Of a stretch of 64,000 nucleotides of DNA, positions 22,835 to 33,807 are shown piece by piece. The notes under the pieces are model-generated. The model searched no databases, had not been told where the DNA came from, and saw only the letters and a list, made by a program, of their open reading frames with translations. Numbering within the stretch: the first letter of the stretch is position 1; every line of letters begins with the position of its first letter. The stretch comes from Lasiosphaeris hirsuta. Taxonomy: Eukaryota > Ascomycota > Sordariomycetes > Sordariales > Lasiosphaeriaceae. The stretch spans positions 4,278,001-4,342,000 of the forward strand of contig JAUKUA010000002.1 of the NCBI GenBank assembly GCA_030549175.1, written 5' to 3'. A program made the translations under genes and the position numbers.

Positions 22835-25197
22835 GGTGGATAGAGGAGGAGTTGAAGTTTGACTCGAGATACGGCTCCTACGGAGGCTTGAGCTAATCCG
22901 GATTGCGTGAAAGAGGACTTGAGGCGGTTCAAGAGGGTTTAAGAGGTGCAAGAGGGCTTATCGCAGTTGGCGGGGTGCGGAAGTGGGAGACTGATAAGGA
23001 CCTGGACTGAATGCGGTGAGACGTGGGAGAGTGTGGTGGGAAGGGTATGTATGTGGACAAAGAGGGATTGCTGGCGCGGGATGTTTGAGTGCGGGCTGAC
23101 GGCAGGCGAGCGAGGTGAGGCAGAGTGAGATGGGGCGAGCGAGATGAGGAGAGAACTGGAGGGCAAAGATGAGCAGCTGAAGAGGGCGGGAGGGCGAGAG
23201 GGCAGCTATACACGTTTTGCAGCTCCACATGAGGAGGTTCCCGAGATGCCCCAGAACGCCCCGATCTCCTAGCTGGCTCCCATCGATCCGGAAAACACCG
23301 TTTGTCCTCATGGCCTTTGGGGGCCCCTGGCCCATGGCCCCAAGACGAGGGTGTTGTGGAGTGCGGCAAGGGGCCGCGATCCCACGACACACGGCGATAC
23401 CAGCGTCGTCCAAGGGCCAGAAGACCCTTGCTCACCCTGGCCGAGCCGTTTTCTTATCAGTCAGCAATCATTGGTCGCCCAATCTTTGATCGGATGCATC
23501 CGTAATCTGCTAGGGACACGCCCCGCCGATTGAAGGCTTGTTGCGTTCCAAGCACGCCCTCTCGTTCCTTGCTGTTTTGCCGGCGGTCCAATCATGGCGC
23601 ACTGAGCGCTGGGTGGCTGGGCAGGGGTCCTGTTCCGTGGCTGCCCGGGGAAGGATAGGACTCGTGAAAAGCAGGGGGGCGCTGCTCGCTTCTGCTCGCT
23701 GCGCATCCGCTTTCGGCTGCAATGCGATGCTATCGCGATACCGTCGAGTTTCCATCGAGTAACCATCGAGTAAAGTATCAGCATTAGGGCCGTCCGATTC
23801 GCCCACGGCAGGTGGTTCGATACCGTGTTTCTGGGCCGATTAGCCAATATGGCCGTAATGGCTCCCTCGAGTCGCCGAAACGAGCTTCCCGAGGTTTTCA
23901 AGCATTGCGCGGACTAATATTCCGGGCGGTGTGTGTCGTGCCATTGCCGTTGCTGCGGTGCCTTTTCCGCGGCCCATTCACTCGACACTCGTCCAGTGCT
24001 GTCTGTTGGTCTGCTTCTTCCAGTTGCTTTCGCCGACTGCAGCTGCGGGCCGGGCACTAGCATTAGCATCCCAATTCCCGAGCTTGACCCCGGGGGTTGG
24101 TACTGCTGCTGTTCGCCTCTACGCCAAAAGTTTAAAAAGACCACGGGTACGTGGGACTCATCGCGTGTTCCTGCAAGTGAGGATCCCTTACTCCCGATAA
24201 CGAGGCTAGAATCCTCTAGAGCTTTGCCCAAGAAGGCCTTGACCTTGCTCTTCTTCGACCTTTCCTAGACCTTGCCTTGCTGTGGAGCTCTCCAGCTGAG
24301 CAGGACCTTGGAAGTGGGCCCTATGACACACTCCCGCCAGTCTGCCGCAGGTCCGCTGGGTGCCGTTTTTCCCTTGCAGACGTGCTCCTCTTTAAGCTAA
24401 TTGGTATCCGCTGGAATGGAGAACTGTTCCTCTCACCTCACGTGCGCATCATGCCACTACTATCTCGTAGTTGCACTTCCGTTTAGGTAGATATGGGCCC
24501 TTGAACCGCCGCATCTCGATCCCCTCTCCAGCCTGCCTATCTGGCTACCAGACTTTCGTTTGTCAATCTTCCCCAGAAGCCTAGAAAAGATCTAGGGTCT
24601 CTTCTTCACGTATTAGCCTGTTCCCTACCAATCCAGACATTGTTTGTTCTATGACCACAAAATTCAAACTTGGAAACATCACTGCACTATTTCGCTGACA
24701 ACGATGCAGAGGGTCCAGGCTTCGCTCGGAAAAAATGAGCGCCGAGAGTTTAGACCACTTGAAATGGAGAGCTCTTCATTGGTGTGTCAGTTAAAGCTGC
24801 TCTCTCCTGGTCATTGTCTCTTCGTTGTATAAGTCACTTGGTGGTTGGATGGTATGTAACTCATTTCAAGAAGGAAAGATAGCGTCAAGCTCTTGCTACG
24901 CCCGATATATAGCTAATGGCCTAAGTACACGCTTTAAAGGCGACTCGTTTTAATTGAAAGCTTTAAAGAAAGATTAAAATCACCGGCTTATTTGGCAATG
25001 CAGAGACTAAACTTGTGGTGTAAATGTTGACTTTTGGAGCGGCTTCCAGAAAAAGGAGCCCCTTTTCAACGTTACCATCCCTGCCTACACCTACCCATCC
25101 GCCTAGTTACGGATTTCAGCAAATTCCTCAGCAGCTGAAAGAAGAACGGCAAGATATCCCTAAGCTTTGAGAGCCAGCAATTCGGCGTTTAGGGTTC
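22835..25197. other. Allantoinase upstream region and gene-poor interval
   Basis: About 2.4 kb without a gene I can support. Beyond the allantoinase promoter, composition shifts toward AT from about 24.6 kb onward, approaching the relic-bearing segment. Confidence 0.5.
22957..23458. promoter_or_regulatory. Three GATAAG sites upstream of allantoinase
   Basis: GATAAG occurs at 22957-22962 (minus strand), 22993-22998 (plus) and 23453-23458 (minus, as TGATAAG). AreA/NIT2 GATA factors act on such sites, usually in pairs, to derepress purine-catabolic genes when preferred nitrogen is scarce. The first two are only 30 bases apart and about 125-165 bases upstream of the ATG. Function is inferred. 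Confidence 0.45.
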
Positions 25198-25674
25198 CTA
25201 TCCCAAACCTGATCCCGTCATCTTCACAGGCGCGCTTAACCGTGGAAAGGTACTACAACCATCTTTACGGATAAGGAATTTCGTCTCCCCTTTTTCTTGT
25301 ACTTGGTGGTCTTGCCACGAAGTACCAATATCGTTCTCAAGTTGCTCCGGGAGATCGATCAGCATACATCGAAGTAATAAATTCCAGGGTGATTGCTGCC
25401 AAACACTTTTCGCTTGGTATTCTTCTGGGATGTGATAAGAGGAGATCATCCACCTCAATGGCCGTACTTGTGGTGCGGTAAGGTTTGCCGGTTGTCCGGG
25501 ATCGAAATTTGTGAACGGCAAGCAGCGCTTGATAAAGTACCGAGTTTTATTACGTCGATTTTGACGTTTTATTTCTTTGGCCGTGGATATGTTGTCATCT
25601 TCAACTTTTACGTTCCGCCAATGGATATATGGGTGTTCTTCGTTGAGGGGGGGGTAAGACCTGATGATGGACAT
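25198..25674 (-). CDS. Hypothetical protein, possibly a gene fragment
   Basis: An ORF of about 158 residues from the ATG at 25674. I do not recognise it. It is basic and Asn/Lys-rich in the first half (EIKRQNRRNKTRYFIKRC) and has several Trp and Pro residues. It has no signal peptide or clear domain. It sits in an AT-rich tract next to two pseudogenes, and its codons are AT-richer than those of the housekeeping genes. It may be a decayed fragment or a chance ORF. Confidence 0.25.
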   Translation of the reverse strand: MSIIRSYPPLNEEHPYIHWRNVKVEDDNISTAKEIKRQNRRNKTRYFIKRCLPFTNFDPGQPANLTAPQVRPLRWMISSYHIPEEYQAKSVWQQSPWNLLLRCMLIDLPEQLENDIGTSWQDHQVQEKGETKFLIRKDGCSTFPRLSAPVKMTGSGLG

Positions 25675-26177
25675 GGTAGCCAATTGGGGGATGTAGTCTT
25701 AGGAAGGCGAGGGGAAGTTAAAGAGGACTTCTATTTATCTATTTATACCCTTTCCCATCTGAGCGATTTGGCTAGATGATAAGGGCTTCGTATCTACAAA
25801 CTTTAAGATACACTTTATGTACCCATGCCAAATGTCTTCCTTGTACTATGTCTCTACTTTTAATTACTATATTATTAGGTAGGTAGTTAACTTATCAATA
25901 AGACTCTAAGCCAACTCAGTTTGAACCTCGGACACCGACACCTTTATAGACGTAGCTAATTAGAGATGAGAGGACAGAGGTAGTCAAAGTATGAAAGGTG
26001 GTGTGTAAAGGGTTAGGGTTGAGCGTGGAAATGATAGTGCTCTTCTACGTGATACTCTAAGCGGCCTAAACTCTCAATCCCGATGCTATACGACGTCACC
26101 TGGAAGTTCCTCCCTCGGACTCTTAGCTAGGAGCTGGTTTCCCGGAATCCCATGGGTTGAACAGTATACATAACACG

Positions 26178-27459
26178 ATGGCGAGGCTTACGCTACCTTT
26201 ACGCCGTTTACTCGCACAATGCCGTTCGCGGCCTATGGTCGCTAGCCGACAGTTTGCAACAGCTTCTGACACGGCTAACGGTAGCTAGTAACGACTCGAT
26301 AACCATGTTAAGATTGTCGAAGTCGGCCCCCGCGATGGGCTTCAAAACGAGAAGAAGAACATACCGCTGGCAACTAAGATCGAGTTAATTGAGCGGCTAG
26401 CCAAGGTAGGCCTGACGACGATTGAGGCTGGCGCTTTTGTATCGCTAAAGTGGGTGCCGTAGGTAAGCTTAATAGACCTTGTTACCTAACAAATCGCGGC
26501 TTACTACTTGCGGCCTACTACTTGCGGCCCGTATCAACCTAGTTTCACGGGATTCTAATGAGCTCGCGTGATTGGTACCTACAGATAAGTAACTCTAGTG
26601 ACATCCTCGAACACCTTCTACAGCATGATATCCCCTCACACGCCCTACTTACCTTCTCCTTCCTCGCACCTAATACCAAAAGCCGAGAGAGAGTGACCGC
26701 CATCCTCTTCCGCTACCTAAAATCCTTCACCCGCGAATCCTAGCGTACCTCTCCCTCTGAAGACTCCCCCCCTACCTAAAAGCCGGCCCTCGAAATAGCC
26801 GTCTTCGCCGCCGTCACCGAGTCCTTCTCCCACCGTAATCTCAACTACTCCATTGCCGACTCCCTAACCCGCTTTACCCTAACCCGCTTTAGCGCCGTTA
26901 TCGCCGCCGCTAAGGACGCCGACCTTCGCGTACGCGCCTACATCTCGGTGGTGCTGGGATGTCCGTTCGAAGGCCCCGCCGTCGATCCGTATCAGGTGGC
27001 TGCCCTGGCTACCGAGCTGCTCGGCATGGGCGCTGACTCGATCTCGCTGGGCGGTACGACAGGTATGGGTATAGCGCCGCGGACCGCGGAGCCGCTGACC
27101 TGCCTGCGCAATGCGGGGGTATGGGTCAACGAGGACGTGGTGATGCACTTCCACGACACGTACGGGCAAGCCCTGGTCAACACCGCGGTCGCGTTGGAGC
27201 ACGGGAGTTTGACAGCAGCGTGAGCGGGCTAGGTGGGTGTCCGTACAGCCCCGGGGCCTCGGGGAATGTGGCGACGGAGGATGTGGTCTACTTTCTGGAG
27301 AGCTCGGGTATGGATATAGGGGTAGATCTGGACGCGGTCGCTGAGGTTGGCGCGTAGATCACGTGCGAGGTTGGGAAGCCGCACGGGGGCAGCGTAGGTA
27401 AGGCGCTGCTTGCTGCGAAGGCGCGGGAACGAGCTGAGAAGGAGGGTAGTGGAACGTAG
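26178..27459 (+). pseudogene. Hydroxymethylglutaryl-CoA lyase pseudogene with RIP-like stops
   Basis: HMG-CoA lyase splits HMG-CoA to acetyl-CoA and acetoacetate in mitochondrial leucine breakdown. This copy begins with a presequence-like N-terminus (MARLTLPLRRLLAQ). It keeps [39 protein letters not shown] and the active-site GGCPYSPGASGN region. It is disabled by tandem TAG TAA at 26286-26291, TAG at 26460-26462 where WVPQ is expected (directly before an intron donor GTAAGC), TAG at 27355-27357 where Trp is expected, more stops between, and a small deletion with frameshift near 27208. The retained intron means DNA-level duplication, not retroposition. CAG>TAG and TGG>TAG fit CpA>TpA change as made by RIP. 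A 15-bp in-frame duplication lies at 26862-26891. Confidence 0.9.
26862..26891 (+). repeat. Exact 15-bp tandem duplication in the HMG-CoA lyase relic
   Basis: CCCTAACCCGCTTTA is present twice in a row, adding five residues in frame (TLTRF twice). It contains one telomere-like CCCTAA word by chance; no telomere array is present. Confidence 0.9.
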
Positions 27460-27960
<501 letters not shown>

Positions 27961-28683
27961 ACTAGTCCCGTTGCCGACACCATGGCTGGCAAGGCGGACG
28001 TTTCGGACATGACGACCGGCAGCCAGCAACAGCGATGCCTTTGTCGACGGCGGCAATGTTTTGGCCGGCAACAGTAGTGCCCCGATCCCCGGGCCAAACT
28101 TGTTTGAGGAAAACAAGAAGGCGTTTTTCTCCAAGTTCGAGAGTCCTGAGCCCAGCCCAGCCCGAACGCCTTCGTATTTGGGGCCAACGCGCCCCCGACA
28201 CCCTCAGACGCCTCCACCATTCCCTCCAAGGCCTACGACGGCGGCTAGGAGGCATCCAAATCAGCGGCCGCAACCCCCAAGCGGGCCAAGAAGCCCTACG
28301 TCAAGGAAGAATTCCTCGCCACCGTCCTACGCAACGCCAAGAAGCGCCTCCCGGCCGAGGAGCTCCAGAGAAAATGCGGCCACGACAAGAACAAGGAGAC
28401 TGGTACGTGCGAGTTCAATGAGCTCTACGACGACAGTGATGACGAGTGCTTTGGCCGGTAGAGACTGTCGGCTTTCCAGGAGCGTCCTTTCGACATGCTC
28501 ATGAGCAAGATGAATGCCGAGAGACGTTTCTATGCCCAGAAGAAAGTGGCGGTGGAGCTGGAACATACTGAGCCGATGGAGGGTTTATATTTCGAGGGAA
28601 GTGTCGTCGAGGATGAGGAAATGACTGGCACTGAGGTTGCTTCTGTTTCCGATACCGAGATGGCCGATGGTGGCATTTCCTGA
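27961..28683 (+). pseudogene. Pseudogene of an unrecognised charged protein
   Basis: Two overlapping frames together resemble one protein. About 28022-28160 reads DAFVDGGNVLAGNSSAPIP and on to SKFESPEPSPARTP. After a shift of frame the rest reads on from about 28165 through TPKRAKKPYVKEEFLATVL and LYDDSDDECFGR to an acidic end (MADGGIS, stop 28681). In-frame TAG codons at 28246-28248 and 28459-28461 interrupt otherwise good sequence, each explained by CAG>TAG. I do not recognise the family; the Lys/Glu-rich C-terminal half suggests a nuclear protein. It lies 0.5 kb downstream of the HMG-CoA lyase relic with the same type of damage. The N-terminal limit is uncertain. Confidence 0.6.
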
Positions 28684-29721
28684 ACGGGGGCTTGAGTTCC
28701 AGCCAAAGATTTTGTGGATTCTTTATTTATGGAACTAGGAATTGGAACTTCATGGAGTTCAGGCATGATACCCGGTATAGGCATCGCGATGTGTTTCTGA
28801 TACGATGCTCAGCCATCTCTATAGCGTGATATAGCTATCTCTGATAAACGGCTGCGCAACAAGAAGCCGCCTGTCTGTGACATGAATGGAAATTCGGATA
28901 CTACTGCTTTCAGGAAAAGGTAGAATGACTGGGAGAGAGGGGAAATTCACATCTGAGGGGAAGTTTAGACTATTTTGCTCTTGCCCTGTTTGGGTCACTT
29001 GACATGTAAACTTGCACCTGCCATCTTTTGCTGATGGTAAAGCATTCTGTGGAAGGAAAGGTAGGCCCTGAAGGACGACTACCCAGTGGAGAATGAAGTG
29101 GACGCTTATTGGGGCACACCGATGCCACGTCTACTTTCCTCTTGCTAGGACAGGAACCTTGACAGCATTTTTGCTGCTTCCACACATTGCGGTTACCTGC
29201 CTGGCGTCCAAGCAGGGGCCACGAGATCCAGCAAAACGTCGAGCCACCAGCATCCGATGCAGCAACGCGCTCGCTGTGTTACCTAACCCCGGGCTATCGG
29301 CTGCTCCTGCGTCAATTCGAAGCTTCCCGTCGACGTGAGGAAATCACTGTACCACTCACTACTGGGTTCATTCACTTTTCTTTCGTTGTTGGCCAAGGTA
29401 GGTCCTGCCTTCCCATTTCAAACACAGATGGGATCCTCTCTTTCGCCTTCTACAACGTGGATGCTTTAAGTTACTGGTTGTTGCTGAAGGACGGGAGATT
29501 TGAGCGTAGGTGTTGTTCCAATTAGGCAGCCGCTAATCACCGTCACTGCAGACTTGCAGCTTGTTCACTATAGCAAACGCAAACACGATCGGTTTTGCAA
29601 TACGTACTCACATTCCAGGAAAGACCCCAGACAAAAGAAGATTTGCATTTCATCGCTGTCTCTACCTCAGAACCCATTCTGTTTGCAGATGCAGGAATGG
29701 AGAATTCGGATTTCTACTGCC
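28684..29721. other. Intergenic region
   Basis: About 1 kb with only short ORFs. The part near 29.5-29.7 kb is probably the 3' region of the reductase gene. Confidence 0.5.
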
Positions 29722-30996
29722 TCAAAGCTTGGAGTCCCCCTCGGGGTTCTTAACCTCGATCATCAGCTTGCCTAAATGGCATGTTAGTGTCGATTGATAG
29801 CACCCATCTGACCGCCATGCAGTGCTTACCAGTGTTTTGGCCTGTGAAAAGAGAGACCAAAGCCTCTTCAGCAGCCTTGATACCGCCTTTGACGATGGTC
29901 TCCTTTCTCTGGATCTTGCCCTCAGCCAGCCACTGGGCGAGTTGCTCCAGAGCGGTGCCAAACTCGGTAGCATAGTCAAGGACGATGAAACCTTCGATGT
30001 GGATTCTTTGAGTGATGACGTTGAGGAAGTTCTGGTTTGGTCAGTTAGGAGGCTCGGAATGGAGATGCTGAGGAAGCTCACCTTGGGCCCCTGGGGCTCG
30101 GTCTTGTTGTATTGGCTGATGCCTCCGCAGATAACGAAGCGCGAGAACTTGTTCGCTCTGGCCAGAGCCATGTCCAACTGCTCACCGCCGACTTTTTTAA
30201 CGATATTTTGTTAGCCTTCGCCCAAACAGCGAGGGGTTCCTTGGTCACTTACCATTGTCGAAAAAGACGTCAATCAGATCCGGTGTCGCCTCCTTGAACT
30301 TCTTCTGGAAGTCGGGATCCTTGTAGTTTAGGGCAACATCCAACCCTAACTCCTCCTTCAACCACCCGACTTTCTCCTCGCTACCAGCCGTTCCGATGAC
30401 CCTGGCCCCATTGATCTTGGCAATCTGGGCTGCCACACTACCTGTTGCCCCTGCCGCGGCTGTGACCACAACCGTCTCGCCCTGCTTTGGCTTGCCAATC
30501 TTGGTCATACCAAAGTAGGCCGTCATGCCCGTGAAGCCCAGCACGCCCAGAAGGTCTGTCACCTTGCCATTGGGCGGCAATGGGAATGCCTTTTGGACTG
30601 CAGCCTCGGGCAAGATGCCGACTTCGGCGAAGCCCAAAAAAGCCGAGACGATATCGCCGGGGGCGGCTACGGCGGACTTGGAGGCCAGGACGCGGGCGAT
30701 AGCGCCAGCGCGCATGACCTCGCCGATTTGGACGGGCGGGACTACATGTTGATTAGTTTGGATTTCTTGGCTGGAGCGAGAGGCACGGGGATGAACATAC
30801 GGTACGACGGCCTGTCCTGAAGCCAGCCGCGCATGGCTGGATCGAGCGAGATGTACAAGCTCTCCACCAGGAGCTGGCCGTCCTGGAGATCGGCTGCTGT
30901 TGGGGCAGGGCCCGATACCAGGCGGAAGGTCTGGCCGGGGATGATGTTGGTCTCGGGACGCTCGGCGAGCTCCATTTGGATGGATTGGCGAGACAT
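29722..30996 (-). CDS. Medium-chain NADP-dependent alkenal/prostaglandin reductase-like enzyme with C-terminal SKL
   Basis: The family (zinc-independent MDR, leukotriene B4 12-hydroxydehydrogenase / alkenal reductase) reduces the double bond of alpha,beta-unsaturated carbonyls with NADPH. Five exons on the minus strand: 30996-30801, 30741-30253, 30191-30082, 30031-29830 and 29771-29722. All introns are GT-AG and the frame is kept through all four. The product is 348 residues, the usual length. Motifs are SLDPAMRGWL, PPVQIGEVMRAG, LGFTGMTAYFGM, the nucleotide-binding AAAGATG (about 160-166), FFDNVGGEQLD and the GGISQYN loop. The protein ends in GDSKL, a textbook peroxisomal targeting signal 1. 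The substrate is unknown; peroxisomal location is an inference from the tripeptide. Confidence 0.9.
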
Positions 30997-32290
30997 GGTG
31001 ATGTTGGTTTGAAAAGATCAGATGGGGTGGGAGACTGGAGATGTGTAGAATATAGAAGTAGACGATGGGGTCAAGTGCTTGTTTGATATTGGTGCTGGGC
31101 GATGGTGTGGGGGCGGAAGGTGACTTGGAATGCCAGTTTATATAGAAAATTAGAAATTCACACTTAGGCCTCCAGATTTCAAATCAATACATGCGCCTTG
31201 TTCTTTCTACGTCAATGGACCCAGTAACCTGATGGCTCCGAGCCGACATTTCTCAACAACCGCCCCGCTTGCAGCCCCGGCTCGTTTCCGCGGGGGCCGT
31301 CGTTCATGGTTGTTCACAGAGGCGCATCGCCATTGCGCGGGACGCCGGCAGCCTGGGCCTCAACTGCTGGTGGGCACGGGTTGGTCCAGTGGTCCAGCGA
31401 TCCAGCGCCGCTTCATTCAACAAGCACAGCCAAGTAAGTCGCATCAAATCGAGTACTTACCCAAATGAAGAAAAAAGCCATGAAATCAATTGCACCATTC
31501 CTAGAGCCCGAACCAAACTTTCAATCGGGCCTCGCATTCGGTTTCATGTGATACTGGTCGAGCATTTGTGTCCCTTGTCCAGCCTACGTTATAGTCCCCA
31601 GTTTCTGGGGCTAATCAGCTGGGGTAGATGAGTTGGGAGTAGGGTGATTTTCCATGTGTCTAGTGGTACTCGGGCAGTTGTTAGCCCGCCTTGCCGCATG
31701 TTAGGCGGACCCGTAGCCCCCATGGCTTGCCACGATCTGCTGCCAAGGACCGATTGATTTCCCCGACGGGCAAATCGCCCGAATGTCAGAATGCTAAAAT
31801 GGCAGTGCAGCCGACATGGGGGGCAATTTTGTATCGACATCGCTCGACGACGCAGAACCCAACATAGGGGCCGCAAGTTTCGGGATCAGGATCCCATAGT
31901 GCGCAGGATGCCCGTCGTCCGAGACAAAATCTTTGTTCGCTTACGGGTTATGCGTTTGCTGGCAGGATGTCTTGAACAGGGGCGGCGGCGTTAAGGCTCA
32001 GCCGGCAACTCAATCCTCTAATAAAGGCCGGTTGGAAGAAGAAACAGTCCGCCACGACAGCTAACGGGTGTGTGTGCATGTAATTGATGTAATTAGGTGC
32101 TGTGCAGAAGCTTGAAGAAACCCGGTTGTTTCGTTGCTGAGGTGGAGGAGCGAAGATGAGCCTGAGAAGTTGGTCCTCAGATGCCAACCTCTGATGGCAG
32201 GGACACCAAATGTAACTTATGGACTTTCGTTCCAATCGGGATGGGAATCACTCTTGGGACAAAGGCTTCCAAGTCCTCCCGTGACCCTGC
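30997..32290. other. Intergenic region between reductase and secreted protein genes
   Basis: About 1.3 kb. Holds the reductase promoter and the 3' region of the next minus-strand gene. No coding sequence is supported. Confidence 0.5.
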
Positions 32291-33153
32291 CTACCCCCCC
32301 GCGTATCCAGGACCCTCCCAAAATATGGCACCCCACGAGCTATTTAGCCCCTTGCACTCATCACACGCCATCTTCACATCGCCGACAACACAGGGCGTAT
32401 TGAGCTGCATAAACCTCAGCCACTCGCCCCAGCATGCCCTGCCCATCCGCCTCGCCGGATCCGAATACTCCCTCGCCCACACGCGGTAGCACCACCACTC
32501 GGTCCCGTTCCCCCTCAAGTCGCACTGCCCTTGGCACCCGGTCCGCATCCCCCTGGCCACGCATTCCTGGTCCTCCTTGACCCGCACCCCATCGCACATC
32601 CCGCCCTCGCACGGGCCCAGCTCGTCCGCCGTTGTGCCCGCTGGCAGGAACGCGGGGCCGTCGGCCCCGGCGGCAGCCCCGGCGGCGGCGGTCGGTTGTG
32701 CCGGCTCGACGATCCACGTCTCCTCCACGGACCCGATGTACGAGCTATTCTCGGAGACGAGCGCGCCGGGGCCCGAGGTGTAGGCGTACGAGGTGTGATG
32801 CTCATACGTGATGGATTGCACGATGGTCTGGACGACGGTCAGGGGGAAGGACTGGGTGGCACCGGGGGTGATGACGGGGCCGGGCTCGAATGTTGTTATG
32901 GTCTTGGTGGTAATATAGGTCTCGACGCGTGGGGAGATCCAGACTTTGTGCGCAGAGAGAGGTTAGGGGCACGCGTCGTCGGGACAAGGGGTGAACACGT
33001 ACGGATTGGGGAGACGGCGGTTATGGTAGTGGACCAGATGCGCGTTCTAGTCGTGCCGTAGGTTGGTGTCGGCAAGGTTGGGGGCTGGGCGGCTCCATCG
33101 CTCTGGGCGTAGGCCGATGCCAGTAGGCATACGCACGCGGCGTGGAGTTTCAT
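32291..33153 (-). CDS. Secreted cysteine-rich protein of unknown function
   Basis: Two exons on the minus strand: 33153-33003 and 32943-32291, joined by a phase-1 intron (GTACGT...AAAG). The product is 267 residues. A signal peptide is clear (MKLHAACVCLLASAYA, cleavage before QSDG). The middle is Thr/Ser/Pro-rich, typical of an O-glycosylated stalk. The last 110 residues carry about ten Cys, beginning CEGGMCDG and including CVARG, CQGQCDLRG, WWCYRVWA, ACWGEW and ACDEC, so several disulphides are likely. There is no GPI-anchor-like tail and no catalytic motif. I do not recognise the family. The ORF structure and spliced frame are convincing; function is open (cell wall protein or effector-like). 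Confidence 0.75.
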
Positions 33154-33807
33154 GGCGTCGGCGGGAACGCCAGGTTGCGCGGCCTCATTGACGCTAGATT
33201 CGAGATGCGCTTTAACATGGGATTCGCCTTCTTTTGAAACCAGCGAGGAGGAGAGGAGAAAGGAAAGTGTCGTTCCGGAATGGGATGGAAGGGGGAATGA
33301 ATTCCGGGATTGCAACCCAACATCATCGCCACGGCCATTTAACCGGACAAACCACCCATCCCGTATGGCCTGGGACCGGGGCCGAAACCGACGATAGATT
33401 CACCAGATTTTGGTCAGTATGAGGAACTGCGTGTAAAAATACACCTACTGCCATTCATGATTGGAGGTGATCTTTATCCAATGACTCCCACCAGCGAAAT
33501 TATGCGGGCGATTGAAGTCAGGGCCAAAAAAACATCTCATCATACGCGTTGCGCCATCTACTATGCCTCTCATAATACAAGTACATAAAACATGTGCCTT
33601 GATGCTTTTCCCAAAGGTGATCGAGTAGAAAGAGTGCCGAGTCGGGCCGAGCTCTGGATGGGATTTTGTACAATATACACCAGCCGCATGGCCAATCCTT
33701 CTCTTGTCTAGGTATATGACCTTCGTAATTTTAACACCCTGTTGTCCCATGTAAGAAATATCGTCTTGCGTTTATGTTAGTACACTGCTCAAAATCGTTA
33801 TTCGACT
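33154..33807. other. Intergenic region between secreted protein gene and COQ1
   Basis: About 650 bases. It contains the promoter of the secreted protein gene and the COQ1 3' region. No gene is seen. Confidence 0.5.

Noticed and set aside
26862..26891. Telomere-like CCCTAA words
   Set aside because: Only two copies, 15 bp apart, explained by a local duplication inside the HMG-CoA lyase relic.
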